From contig JAEWEO010000198.1 in assembly GCA_023389295.1 (NCBI GenBank), positions 42,534-106,533 on the forward strand: a stretch of 64,000 bases of DNA, given 5' to 3'. Made by a program: the position numbers and the translations under genes. Positions 37,570 to 46,514 of the stretch are shown one piece after another (position 1 is the stretch's first letter; each line of letters begins with the position of its first letter). Source of the DNA: Bacillota bacterium (lineage in GTDB: Bacteria; Bacillota; Clostridia; Lachnospirales; Lachnospiraceae). Below the pieces are notes generated by a model that did no database searches, was not told where the DNA came from, and worked only from the letters and a program-made list of their open reading frames with translations.

Positions 37570-37720
37570 TTAGTACTTCTGTGATATGAGCTGTTTTACA
37601 CCGGGCTGAATGATTGCATCAACAAAGGCACGATTCACGATATCATAAAGCGCATTGAGATGTAACTACCATCACAGGTCAAAAGCTTATATCCATCGTA
37701 TAACTTGGATAGTTATCCAT
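37570..37720 (-). pseudogene. Decayed short ORF of unknown identity
   Basis: On the - strand an excellent ribosome binding site (AAGGAGGT, 37736-37729) precedes ATG 37720, but the frame ends after 13 codons (MDNYPSYTMDISF). Coding-like sequence then continues in other frames, including DIVNRAFVDAIIQPGVKQL ending at TAA 37572-37570. A good start with broken frames suggests a frameshifted remnant. I do not recognise the parent family. Confidence 0.4.
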
Positions 37721-37835
37721 AGTGTAATACCTCCTTAAATGTGTGTTTATTTAAGGGCAGCCACACATTTTAATGATTTGTCAAGTTTTTTTATAATTGG
37801 AATCAAAATGTTACAAAAGATCCAGCCTGTGAAAT

Positions 37836-37870
37836 AGCGCAAATCCCTTTTTATTAAGCGGACTTGCGCT
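37836..37870. repeat. Near-perfect 11-bp inverted repeat in the remnant region
   Basis: AGCGCAAATCC (37836-37846) and GGACTTGCGCT (37860-37870) are complementary except at one position, around a T-rich loop. It is a GC-rich stem in AT-rich surroundings and could be a terminator of an upstream unit or the end of a lost mobile element. Confidence 0.45.
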
Positions 37871-38237
37871 GGAAATAAAGAAGTTGTTGTTTATTTATGT
37901 GGCTAAATGGCATTGATGAGCCCGTCAGGCGTCATGAACAATTTATGAACAGTAGCAAGGCTACGTAAGTGTCATCAAATAATCGGTGTCTAGCAGGTGG
38001 TATTATAGTTGATATAAAAAGTGAAGTACATTGCGTCACTTTACAATTATATGATACAAAAGGGAATGCTGGTGACTATTAGTATTGCTCATACTGAGAA
38101 GACGAAAGTTATGATGGGGGCCGAACATCGGGAATTTGATATTTAGAAGCTGATAAAAAACTAGAGAGTTTAAGAATTAAGTCCATACAATTTATATGTG
38201 ATTCTATGGAATTATCATAGAAAGGAACAACTAACAA

Positions 38238-39764
38238 ATGAAGATAGAAAGAACAAAGAATGCCTCAAGAAATATAATTTTTGGAGTCATTCTAAAAACA
38301 CATCAAATCTTATTCCCATTTATTATGCGAACAGCCATTATTTATCTTATGGGTGTTCAATATCTGGGTTTAAATAGCTTATTTACATCAGTCCTGCAGG
38401 TTCTAAATTTAGCTGAGCTAGGTATTGGATCGGCTATGGTATATAGTATGTATAAACCGATAGCAGAAGATGATTCGAATAGAATATGTGCCTTGATGAG
38501 GCTATATAAATTGTATTATAGGGGTATTGGATTTGTAATTGCAGGTGTGGGAATTATCTTAACACCAATAATTCCAAAGCTCATTAGAGGTGATGTACCG
38601 TCAGAAATAAATATTTACATTTTGTATTTACTTAATCTTGGAGCCACAGTTTTATCATACTGGCTGTTTGCTTATAAAAACAGCATTCTTCAAGCACATC
38701 AAAGAACAGATGTTGTTAGCAAGGTAACACTTGTTACAAATACAGTTCAATATGTATTACAATTTTGGGTTTTATGGATCTTCAGAAACTATTATAATTA
38801 TGTTGTAATAATGTTAGCGACACAGGCGTTAACGAATATTATTACGGCATTTGTTGCTGATAAAATGTACCCGGATTATCAGCCTCAAGGGAAATTAGAT
38901 AAAGAAGAGATTAAAGGTATTAATCAGAGAATAAAGGATTTATTTACGGCAAAGTTAGGAAGCGTAATTGTGGGAGCTGTCGGCACGATTGTAATTTCTG
39001 CCTTTTTGGGGCTGAAGGTACTTGCGGTATATCAGAATTACTATTTTATTATGAACGCGATTTGTGGATTTATTACAGTAATCTTTGGTGCAGTTACAGC
39101 TGGAATTGGAAACAGCTTGATAACAGAATCAATAGAAAAGAATTATAGCGATTTTAAAAAGTTATCTTTTATTATATGCTTTATTCTTTGTATTTGTTGT
39201 TGTTGTTTTATTGGATTGTATCAGCCCTTCATGAAACTATGGGTAGGCGAGGGGTTAATGCTTTCATTTGATTATGTAATTATCTTTTGTATACTATTTT
39301 ATTTGTTAGAACTTGCTATGGTTTGGGCAACTATGAAAGATGCCGCTGGCTTATGGCACGCGGATCGTTTTAGACCGTTAATAGGAGCATTATTGAACCT
39401 TGCACTTAGTATCATTTTGGTTCAATATATTGGTCTATATGGGATAATGCTATCGACCATTATAAGTTATGTTTTTATATCAATGCCTTGGCTTATCTAT
39501 AATCTCTTTAGGTTGCTTTACAAACAGTCAATTTGGAACTATATGAAAGATATTTTTGTTTATGTATTAGTAACTTTATTTTGTTGTATGTTAACTAACA
39601 TATTTTGTGGGTTGATAAAAGATGACAGCCTTTTCATATTGGCAATGAAGGCTGTTATTAGTGTATTGATTCCTATTTTTGTTCAAGGAATTCTCTTTTT
39701 TTCTAAAAAAGAATTTAAAGACTCAATTGTATTAGTAAAAAAGATGCTAAAGATCGGAGTATAA
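38238..39764 (+). CDS. wzx: Wzx-type oligosaccharide flippase
   Basis: The 508-residue protein has about 12-14 hydrophobic segments. The N-terminal motif ASRNIIFGVILKTHQILFPF and YLGLNSLFTSVLQVLNLAELG are typical of Gram-positive lipopolysaccharide flippases of the MOP superfamily. It moves the completed undecaprenyl-linked repeat to the outer face for Wzy. AAAGGA precedes the ATG. Confidence 0.9.
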   Translation: MKIERTKNASRNIIFGVILKTHQILFPFIMRTAIIYLMGVQYLGLNSLFTSVLQVLNLAELGIGSAMVYSMYKPIAEDDSNRICALMRLYKLYYRGIGFVIAGVGIILTPIIPKLIRGDVPSEINIYILYLLNLGATVLSYWLFAYKNSILQAHQRTDVVSKVTLVTNTVQYVLQFWVLWIFRNYYNYVVIMLATQALTNIITAFVADKMYPDYQPQGKLDKEEIKGINQRIKDLFTAKLGSVIVGAVGTIVISAFLGLKVLAVYQNYYFIMNAICGFITVIFGAVTAGIGNSLITESIEKNYSDFKKLSFIICFILCICCCCFIGLYQPFMKLWVGEGLMLSFDYVIIFCILFYLLELAMVWATMKDAAGLWHADRFRPLIGALLNLALSIILVQYIGLYGIMLSTIISYVFISMPWLIYNLFRLLYKQSIWNYMKDIFVYVLVTLFCCMLTNIFCGLIKDDSLFILAMKAVISVLIPIFVQGILFFSKKEFKDSIVLVKKMLKIGV

Positions 39765-39765
39765 T

Positions 39766-40677
39766 ATGAGTACATTTACATTAAAAAATGGAGTTTTAAT
39801 TCCTGACCTGTGTTTTGGTACTGATATCACATATATTCATAGTAAAGGAATCAATAGAAAGTTACAAGAAGCAAAATGTTGTCTAAAAATAATCCTGAAA
39901 AAGAATGAAACGGTTGCTAAAAAGAATTATTATCTTCCTAGAGTAATTGATGCATCTATGAAAAATGGGTGCACACTATTTGATACTTCACGAGCTTATG
40001 GTGCAAGCGAATACACTCTTGGGCAAGTGCTAAGAAAGTATCCCAGAGAGAATTACTTTATTACAACTAAGCTTTGCAATGTGGATCAATTTAATAATGA
40101 TGTAAGGGGGGGCTTTGAAAAAAGCTTATATGAGCTTGGGCTTGAATATGTAGATTTATATTTGATGCATTGGCCTGTCACTGATCATTTTATAGATAAT
40201 TGGAAAGAGATGGAGATGCTTTATAGAGAAGGAAAATGCAGAGCAATTGGTGTGTGTAACTTCAATATACATCATTTTGAGGAATTAAAAAAATCTGCCG
40301 AGATTATGCCTATGGTTAATGAAATTGAGTGCCATCCTCTCTTCACTCAGAATGAAATAAGAGAGTACTGTAAAGATAATGGCATTCAGGTCATTGCATA
40401 CACTTCAACTGCTAGAATGGATCAGAGGTTAAATAAAACTTGTCTTGTTTCCATTGCAAAAAGATACGGAAAGACGGTCACTCAAGTGATTTTAAGATGG
40501 CATCAACAGATAGGAAATATTCCAATTGTAAATTCAACAAAAGTTGAACATATGTTAAGTAACACGCAAGTTAAGGATTTCGTATTATCTGATGAAGAAA
40601 TTGAGCAGATTACAAAAATTAATATTAATAGTCGATTGAGATATGACCCGGATAACTGCGATTTTCGGCAACTATAG
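39766..40677 (+). CDS. Aldo/keto reductase
   Basis: The 303-residue protein shows the AKR catalytic tetrad: D73 (FDTSRAYG), Y78, K102 (ITTKL) and H135 (LMHWPV), plus the NADPH-binding IPIVNSTK region. It begins GVLIPDLCFGTD. About 25 extra residues between the first strands (near residues 25-55) exceed the usual AKR N-terminus. It starts 1 nt after wzx and may reduce a keto-sugar precursor; the substrate is not known. Confidence 0.88.
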   Translation: MSTFTLKNGVLIPDLCFGTDITYIHSKGINRKLQEAKCCLKIILKKNETVAKKNYYLPRVIDASMKNGCTLFDTSRAYGASEYTLGQVLRKYPRENYFITTKLCNVDQFNNDVRGGFEKSLYELGLEYVDLYLMHWPVTDHFIDNWKEMEMLYREGKCRAIGVCNFNIHHFEELKKSAEIMPMVNEIECHPLFTQNEIREYCKDNGIQVIAYTSTARMDQRLNKTCLVSIAKRYGKTVTQVILRWHQQIGNIPIVNSTKVEHMLSNTQVKDFVLSDEEIEQITKININSRLRYDPDNCDFRQL

Positions 40678-40855
40678 TAAGTTGCTTAAAATGGAGTTAA
40701 TTAAATAAGCCAGGCATCAAGAATTTTTTGTAATGGAATTAATAGAATATATATTTAACTTAAGTGAGTTAAGCTTTTGTACGACTAATTATTTTATTGT
40801 ATTTTAATAACACGAAGATTGTCTCTGATAAATTTATTTTATTAAGTAATGCTTT

Positions 40856-40884
40856 TTGACTTGTTAGTTGGAGGTTAGTATAAT
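40856..40884 (+). promoter_or_regulatory. Consensus promoter abutting the acetyltransferase start
   Basis: TTGACT (40856-40861) and TATAAT (40879-40884) are separated by 17 bp, but the -10 box touches the start codon of the next gene, and the GGAGG ribosome binding site lies in the spacer. A transcript from here would start at about 40891, inside the coding region, so it could not serve that gene's start. Either it feeds the FrhB gene and beyond, or it is a chance match. Confidence 0.45.
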
Positions 40885-41502
40885 TTGATGAAATCATTTG
40901 GTGGATTTATAAAAACCAGGTATTACAGGTGGAAATATAATAGACAGATAATAGGAGACGGAAAGATTTCTGTTGGAAAGGAAGACTACTTGAAACTGGA
41001 TAAGGAATCCCAGATTACCTTGTCAGGTAACATATCTTTAAATGCGAATAAAATGGGTAATAACGGTAGATCCAGCATCCTCAGAATAGATAAAGATGCT
41101 AGAATGAATATAAATGGAGATTTTAGTTTTATGTATGGCGCAGATATCATCCTTTTCAAAGGGGCTCAACTTACATTGGGAAAAAATGGTTTTATCAATA
41201 GTGACTGTAAAATAAGATGTCATGAGGAAATTATTATTGGAGATGACTGTGCTATTTCTCATGATTTTACTGTCATGGATTCAGATGCTCATTATTTGGA
41301 TGGAGATAATCACGCTAATCCAGTTCGTATTGGAAATCATGTGTGGATTGGAACACGAGTTACTGTATTAAGCGGTGTTAACATAGGGGATGGGGCGGTT
41401 ATTGCTGCGGGTGCGTTAGTAACAAATGATGTTCCAACGGGAGCTCTTGTTGGAGGTGTCCCTGCAAAGGTGATCAAAGAAAACGTAGGATGGAGTAAAT
41501 AG
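40885..41502 (+). CDS. Left-handed beta-helix O-acetyltransferase (WcaF/maltose acetyltransferase-like)
   Basis: The 205-residue protein has hexapeptide repeats in its C-terminal half ([36 protein letters not shown]) and the PAKVIKE ending typical of acetyl-CoA sugar O-acetyltransferases. The N-terminal 100 residues resemble other capsule acetyltransferases. Start is TTG 40885 or ATG 40888 after GGAGG. It is followed closely by the FrhB-domain gene. Confidence 0.87.
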   Translation: MMKSFGGFIKTRYYRWKYNRQIIGDGKISVGKEDYLKLDKESQITLSGNISLNANKMGNNGRSSILRIDKDARMNINGDFSFMYGADIILFKGAQLTLGKNGFINSDCKIRCHEEIIIGDDCAISHDFTVMDSDAHYLDGDNHANPVRIGNHVWIGTRVTVLSGVNIGDGAVIAAGALVTNDVPTGALVGGVPAKVIKENVGWSK

Positions 41503-41503
41503 G

Positions 41504-42664
41504 ATGAAAGAATTTTGGCTAAAAAAGAATGAATGCACAGGGTGTGGAGCGTGTTCTAATATATGCCCTAAAAATAATATAGCCATGAAACCAGATATGT
41601 GTGGCTTTATTTATCCTATAATTAGTGAGACATGTGTGGACTGTAATCTCTGCGAAAAAATATGTATGGCAAGAGGCAGCGGTGCTATAAAACATTCAGC
41701 TGAACCAACCACCTATGCTACTTGGTCAAACAATGATGATATTAGATATCATAGTACTTCTGGAGGAGTATTCTCTGAGTTGTCAAAAGCCATCCTTCAC
41801 AATGAAGGTTTTGTAGCAGGAGCTCAATATAGACAAGGTAATTTAGTTGAACATATAATTGTATCAGATGATTTGGGCTTGGAAAGAATTAGACAGTCTA
41901 AGTATATACAGAGTGAACCAAGCAATATATATAGAGAAATCAAATTAAAACTATCTACTGGAAGACTGGTAGGCTTTTGTGGAGCTCCGTGCCAAGTTGC
42001 TGCTTTATATGCCTATCTAGGTAGGGATTGTGATAATCTGATTACATTTGATTTCATATGCAGAGGAATGAATTCTCCTAAAGCATATTTATCTTGGCTA
42101 AAAGAAATAGAAGAGAATGAAGGGAAAAAAATTACTCGTGTTTGGTTCAAGTATAAAGAGGGTGGTTGGAATACGTCTCCAAGAAGAACAAGGATAGATT
42201 TTAATGATGGAAGTGTTTTGGTGATGGAGGCTGAGAAAAACTTGTTTATGCATGGTTATCTGACCAATAATCTTTACATTAGACCAAGTTGTGGACACTG
42301 TAAATTTAAAGAAGTTCCAAGACAAGGAGATATCACTTTAGCTGATTTTTGGGGAATCGATAAAACATTGGACGATGATAAAGGTACATCTATGCTTCTT
42401 GTGAATTCGGAAAAAGGAAAGATTCTTTTCGATGAAGCTAAAGAGAATCTTGTGTTCTACGAAAGAAACTTTGAAGAAATATATGAAGGAAATGTGTGCT
42501 TTAATGGATCTGTTAATGTTCCAGCTAAGAGTGAAGAATTTTTGAGAGATTTAGATAGTGGAAAATTTAGTGAAATACTAAAAAAATATACAAAATCTTC
42601 TCTTTTTGAGAGGGGAGTTAGCAAGACAAAGAGGATAATAAAGAAATTATTAGAAAAAGGTTGA
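41504..42664 (+). CDS. FrhB-domain iron-sulfur protein (coenzyme F420 hydrogenase/dehydrogenase beta subunit family)
   Basis: The 386-residue protein has two 4Fe-4S cysteine clusters at the N-terminus (CTGCGACSNICP and CVDCNLCEKIC, about residues 11-51), followed by FrhB N and C domains with TSGGVFSELSKAIL, GAPCQVAAL and the CGHCKFKEVPRQGDITLADFW motif. Members in polysaccharide loci travel with pyruvyl transferases and are thought to do redox chemistry on a sugar or its modification; the reaction is unproven. Confidence 0.87.
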   Translation: MKEFWLKKNECTGCGACSNICPKNNIAMKPDMCGFIYPIISETCVDCNLCEKICMARGSGAIKHSAEPTTYATWSNNDDIRYHSTSGGVFSELSKAILHNEGFVAGAQYRQGNLVEHIIVSDDLGLERIRQSKYIQSEPSNIYREIKLKLSTGRLVGFCGAPCQVAALYAYLGRDCDNLITFDFICRGMNSPKAYLSWLKEIEENEGKKITRVWFKYKEGGWNTSPRRTRIDFNDGSVLVMEAEKNLFMHGYLTNNLYIRPSCGHCKFKEVPRQGDITLADFWGIDKTLDDDKGTSMLLVNSEKGKILFDEAKENLVFYERNFEEIYEGNVCFNGSVNVPAKSEEFLRDLDSGKFSEILKKYTKSSLFERGVSKTKRIIKKLLEKG

Positions 42665-42822
42665 TACAGTCATAAAAGTTGATCACGGGAAAGTGACTGA
42701 ATGAGCATTACTTTCCGAAACGAAACCGGATCATTAGCGCATAATCATTATTACAAAAGTATTAACGAGCACGAGGAAGTGGCTCATTTTGTTTTACGTA
42801 AAAAGAAGAGCGGAACAAACAA

Positions 42823-43068
42823 TTGACAGAGGACTTAAATAATTTTAATGAAATTGTTAAAAAAATTGAGAAAACCGCGCGTTCATTGGAACAAAGATGG
42901 AGTCAATCTTTTAGTGAAATAGAATTTGACAGTAAAGTTTATAAGTATGTCAGTAAGAATTTGGAGTATAACGAGCTAGGGAATATAGAGGCAAGATTAG
43001 TAGAAATTCATGGAACAGAGGATACGCTGTCATTGAGATGTACGACTCAAGATGAAAAAAGTGACTGA
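42823..43068 (+). CDS. Doubtful 81-residue hypothetical protein
   Basis: The frame opens with TTG and reads charged, helical sequence (NEIVKKIEKTARSLEQRW). No convincing ribosome binding site is seen and I do not recognise the sequence. It may be a real small gene, or a remnant. Confidence 0.3.
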   Translation: MTEDLNNFNEIVKKIEKTARSLEQRWSQSFSEIEFDSKVYKYVSKNLEYNELGNIEARLVEIHGTEDTLSLRCTTQDEKSD

Positions 43069-43149
43069 AAAACCGAGCAAAGATGCATAGTCCAGGGGAT
43101 TAGTAAGATATTGAAGTTTACCTTTTATTGCTGTAAATTGGAAAAATGG

Positions 43150-43178
43150 TTGACTTTTACAATGATAATATATAATAT
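43150..43178 (+). promoter_or_regulatory. Candidate promoter for the Ig-like surface protein gene
   Basis: TTGACT (43150-43155) is followed by overlapping -10 candidates: TAATAT (43173-43178, 17-bp spacing) and TATAAT (43171-43176, 15-bp spacing). The leader would be about 110 nt long. Confidence 0.55.
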
Positions 43179-43295
43179 GTAATTAATGGTATTTTATGGT
43201 ACAAACTGAGTGAATTTGTAATATTTTGCTTCACTTGATGTTCGTCCATAGATATAAATAGGGTATTAAATAACGAAAAGGAGAGAAAGAAGAAC

Positions 43296-45002
43296 ATGAG
43301 AAGAAAAAGCACACTTGCATGGAACAAAGTAGTGGCGAAATTATTAGTTGCAGTTATGGTCATGTTAGCGGTAGCAGTAGGGGCTCCTACAGCTGCTGTA
43401 AAAGCAGCAACTACGCCAAAGCTGAATAGTTCGACACGTAATATTCTAGTGGGTAAGACCTATGATCTAAATGTAATAGGTAAGGTTAAGAAGTCTACAT
43501 ATGCATGGACAACCAGTGATAAGAAGGTTGCTACAGTAGATAATTGGGGTGTTGTTAAAGGTATCAAGAAAGGTACCGCTACAATTACTTGTAAGATAGT
43601 AACACCTGCTAAGAAGACCTATAATCTAAAAAGTAAGATTACAGTTATTGCACCGGCGGATACAGTAGAGATTAGTAATAAGGTATCAGCGTTGAATGTT
43701 GGACAGACGATTAGTCTAAAGACCAGCTTATCACCCAAATCTACCAATGATCCGATTACTTGGACAAGTAGTAAGAAATCAGTTGCAACCGTTGATAAGA
43801 ACGGTAAAGTAACAGCAATCAAAGAAGGTACAGTTACGATTACTGCCAAAGCATTTAGTGGCAGACAGGACAAAGTAACTATTAAGGTTGTTGGTAAAGA
43901 AGGTATTGTAACTACACAGAAGGAACTCGATTCCTTACTGGCTAGTGGTGTTAGCTTAATCACCATTAAGACGGATGCTGAAGTTAGTTTCGTTATTGCA
44001 AATGGCGAGTATAAGGATACGAACCTTGTTGTAGATGCACCAAATGCAGACGTGAATAATAACGGCGTATTCAAATCCATCGAGATCAAACAGATTAAAG
44101 CAAATACCTGGTATGAAAATGCAGCTGGTAATTTATTGAAAGTATTAGCAGCTGATTCTAGAATTGTTGTAGGATCTAATGCCAAAGTATCCATCGAAGT
44201 AACGAAAGATGGCGCTAAGTTAAAGATTGAGAATAATGGTGTAATCGAAGAAATCGTGATTGATAAAAAGGCAGCGCTTACACTTTCGGGCGAATCTACA
44301 GATAGTGTACCGGTTGTTGTCAATGTACCAAACATTACAATTACTTCAAGTGTACCTTTAAATCTGGAATGTAACGCTAAGATAGAATTAGTTCTTCTTG
44401 CAGGTGCAGAAGGAACGAAGGTAAATGCAGAATCCAAGGATCTAGTTCCAATCATCAAGGGTGATGTAAAGGTTGAAGTTACCGTGAATGGTGAAACGAC
44501 CGAGACAGGTTCAGATACAACCAACAATAACGGTGGACCCATCGGCGGTGGCGGTGGTGGAACAACGACTCCTCTAGTAACGGTTGTTAATAATGCAGAT
44601 GGATCTGTATCCTATGTATTAGCGAAATCTTACACAGAGTTAAAATCGATCACCATAAGCTATCTTGGAGTATCCTATACCGTTGATTCCGCAATGCTTG
44701 CTGAATTAGTACGTTTCCTTGGTAATGAAGCTACAACGATTCAGACTTGGAAGGATACAACCAATACGACGAAGACTTATGGAAGCCAGACAGTCACAGT
44801 TACCGGTACTACAGGATCAAGTACTAAGACAGTTACTTTTGTTGGCGGTTTATTAGATGGTAAAGCCTATACTGCAACCGTTGGTAACTCTTCTGTAACA
44901 TTAAGAGGTAATGTACTTTCCTTTACAATAACCAAATCCGGAAATAATACCTTAATCATTAGTAGCACTCCTTCCGGACTTGTTTTCACTCCTAGCTTCT
45001 AA
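43296..45002 (+). CDS. Secreted protein with two bacterial Ig-like (Big_2) domains
   Basis: The 568-residue protein has a signal peptide (basic start, hydrophobic LLVAVMVMLAVAVGAPTAA, cleavage near residue 37). Two Big_2 domains follow at about 41-118 and 124-200, each with a WTTSDKKVATVD or WTSSKKSVATVD strand and a GTATIT/GTVTIT turn. The middle (about 205-400) is Asn/Val-rich beta-structure, then a Gly-rich linker (GGPIGGGGGG) and a C-terminal domain. No LPXTG signal or membrane anchor is seen, so it is probably released or bound to the polymer. AAAAGGAGAG precedes the ATG. Confidence 0.85.
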   Translation: MRRKSTLAWNKVVAKLLVAVMVMLAVAVGAPTAAVKAATTPKLNSSTRNILVGKTYDLNVIGKVKKSTYAWTTSDKKVATVDNWGVVKGIKKGTATITCKIVTPAKKTYNLKSKITVIAPADTVEISNKVSALNVGQTISLKTSLSPKSTNDPITWTSSKKSVATVDKNGKVTAIKEGTVTITAKAFSGRQDKVTIKVVGKEGIVTTQKELDSLLASGVSLITIKTDAEVSFVIANGEYKDTNLVVDAPNADVNNNGVFKSIEIKQIKANTWYENAAGNLLKVLAADSRIVVGSNAKVSIEVTKDGAKLKIENNGVIEEIVIDKKAALTLSGESTDSVPVVVNVPNITITSSVPLNLECNAKIELVLLAGAEGTKVNAESKDLVPIIKGDVKVEVTVNGETTETGSDTTNNNGGPIGGGGGGTTTPLVTVVNNADGSVSYVLAKSYTELKSITISYLGVSYTVDSAMLAELVRFLGNEATTIQTWKDTTNTTKTYGSQTVTVTGTTGSSTKTVTFVGGLLDGKAYTATVGNSSVTLRGNVLSFTITKSGNNTLIISSTPSGLVFTPSF

Positions 45003-45039
45003 TAGGCAAAGTGCATATTAATTTATTTATGAATAAGAA

Positions 45040-45078
45040 CACAAAGGATTTTTCGCCTTGCGCGAAAAATCCTTTGTG
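45040..45078 (+). repeat. 17-bp perfect hairpin after the Ig-like protein gene
   Basis: The arms 45040-45056 (CACAAAGGATTTTTCGC) and 45062-45078 are fully complementary around a 5-nt loop. This is a terminator-grade stem without a 3' U-tract; it may stabilise the upstream mRNA end or separate expression of the two cistrons. Confidence 0.75.
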
Positions 45079-45164
45079 ATTGAATAATGCAAATCTATAT
45101 ACATTGCAAAGCCAAGCAAGTGTTTTGTGATGTGTATCATTTTTATGTTATAGGAAGGATTCGA

Positions 45165-45854
45165 ATGAAGAAAGTAACGCTTATTCTTGGAATATGGACG
45201 CTTAGTTTCATGGTTTCTAATACTGCTTATGCCGGCACATTGAATGAATATGAGAATAATTTATTAAAGGCAGCAAAAGCAGAATATGAATATAACGGTG
45301 TCCGATATGTGGCGGCTCCGTCCTATATTAACAAGTTGATGGATTACCTCTCCTCAGATGAGGTAGACTTAACCAAAGAACAGAGTGAGGAAGCAATTCA
45401 GATCGCTTATGGAAGTATCGAGACGGGAGTACTGGAAGGATATCTTATTCCTGTGGAGACAAACGAGGAGAAGACTACTTATGAACCGGGGAATCCAAGT
45501 ACTAATGAACCTGAGGATGGAACTAATGGTGTAGATAATAGTTCAAATGACGGAGCTGGAGTGATTGCAGACTCTGACAATGAGAATCAGGGGACTCAGA
45601 CGAATACCACGGAAAACACCGACACCATCGATCAGCCAAAGGGATCTGATAGTACCACGAAGGATATGATTTATTCTTCTCCTGAGAAAGTAATTGATGA
45701 AATTATCGAGAAGAATAGTGCTAGTTCCATTATTAAGAATACCGGATTTAACATGAATACAACGATGATTATGGTAGCAGGAATGGGAGTGCTAATGCTA
45801 TTGGGAATGTTTGTAACAATCAAATCAGATTATTTCGCTCACAGCGATGAATAA
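45165..45854 (+). CDS. Membrane-anchored extracellular protein next to the sortase
   Basis: I do not recognise a named family. The 229-residue protein has a signal peptide (residues 1-23, ending AYAG), a helical domain (about 24-100), an Asn/Thr/Glu/Asp-rich linker (about 105-170) and a C-terminal membrane segment (MIMVAGMGVLMLLGMFV) with a short tail. It has no LPXTG motif, so it looks membrane-anchored rather than sorted. The ATG at 45165 follows AGGAAGGA; it overlaps the sortase gene by 8 bases, implying joint function. Confidence 0.7.
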   Translation: MKKVTLILGIWTLSFMVSNTAYAGTLNEYENNLLKAAKAEYEYNGVRYVAAPSYINKLMDYLSSDEVDLTKEQSEEAIQIAYGSIETGVLEGYLIPVETNEEKTTYEPGNPSTNEPEDGTNGVDNSSNDGAGVIADSDNENQGTQTNTTENTDTIDQPKGSDSTTKDMIYSSPEKVIDEIIEKNSASSIIKNTGFNMNTTMIMVAGMGVLMLLGMFVTIKSDYFAHSDE

Positions 45855-46503
45855 AATAATTCATAAGATATCTCTATATCTAAGGATGACGGTTATCTAC
45901 TCCATATTAAGTGCAATCTTTCTATATTTTGCTGGAAAACCTATAGTGAATTATGTTATCTCACACGGTAATATAATGATCCAAGAGGGAGTCTCTGAAT
46001 ATTCTAAAGCAAACATTTCGGATATATCCATACAGGTTATTATTAAGGATACCAAGGACCAGAGCGAAGTCCAGGTACCTACGCCGAATGCACAGTATGC
46101 TAAGATTATTTGCGAGAGAATTGACCTATCAGCACCTTTGTTTTATGGAGATAATGATACTGTTTTACAAAAGGGTGTAGGTCATTATACAGGAAGTGCT
46201 TTGCCGGGAGAAGGCAGGCCAATCTTAATTAGTGGTCATGACGGTACCTATTTTGCACCCATAGAGTTTCTTAAGACGGGTGATCAAATCAAGATTACTA
46301 CGGCTTATGGTGAATTTATATATGAGGTTATTGGAACTAAGATAGCGGATTCAGAGGATACGAAGGCCTATGATTTAGCACAGGAGAAGGAGCAGCTAAT
46401 TCTATATACTTGCTATCCCTTTGGTCAGTTGCTGGGGGATAGAAGCGAAAGATTTTTTGTGTATTGCGACCTTATCTTGCAAGCAGAAGAATCGGTAGAA
46501 TAG
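45847..46503 (+). CDS. srtD: Sortase, class D-like
   Basis: Sortases cleave and attach exported proteins to the cell wall or to each other. The 218-residue protein has one N-terminal membrane segment and the catalytic triad: H131 in LISGHDGTYFAPIEFL, C189 in LYTCYPFG, and arginine R199 or R202 in GDRSERFFVYC. The order and spacing fit class D. Overlaps the preceding gene by 8 bases. No LPXTG-type substrate is found in the window, so the target is unknown. Confidence 0.88.
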   Translation: MNKIIHKISLYLRMTVIYSILSAIFLYFAGKPIVNYVISHGNIMIQEGVSEYSKANISDISIQVIIKDTKDQSEVQVPTPNAQYAKIICERIDLSAPLFYGDNDTVLQKGVGHYTGSALPGEGRPILISGHDGTYFAPIEFLKTGDQIKITTAYGEFIYEVIGTKIADSEDTKAYDLAQEKEQLILYTCYPFGQLLGDRSERFFVYCDLILQAEESVE

Positions 46504-46514
46504 TCGGAGGAGCT

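Larger units (their letters stand above)
37485..38237. other. Gene-poor remnant region within the polysaccharide locus
   Basis: This 753-nt stretch has no intact gene. It holds a decayed - strand ORF (37570-37720), a near-perfect inverted repeat (37836-37870), and a short + strand remnant near 38070-38160 that reads as TISIAHTEKTKVMMGAEHRE before stop codons. It looks like the scar of a lost mobile or accessory segment between the pyruvyl transferase and the flippase. Confidence 0.5.
42665..43295 (+). other. Gap with a weak ORF and the promoter of the Ig-like protein gene
   Basis: The 631-nt gap contains a weak hairpin (GAGC.AC/GTGGCTC, near 42767-42786) followed by T-rich sequence, a doubtful ORF (42823-43068) and a promoter at 43150-43178. 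It separates the assembly genes from the surface-protein and sortase part of the locus. Confidence 0.5.

Noticed and set aside
37914..37946. TGATGAG-containing stretch as a hammerhead ribozyme core
   Set aside because: The required GAAA box and closing stems are not found in the right order.
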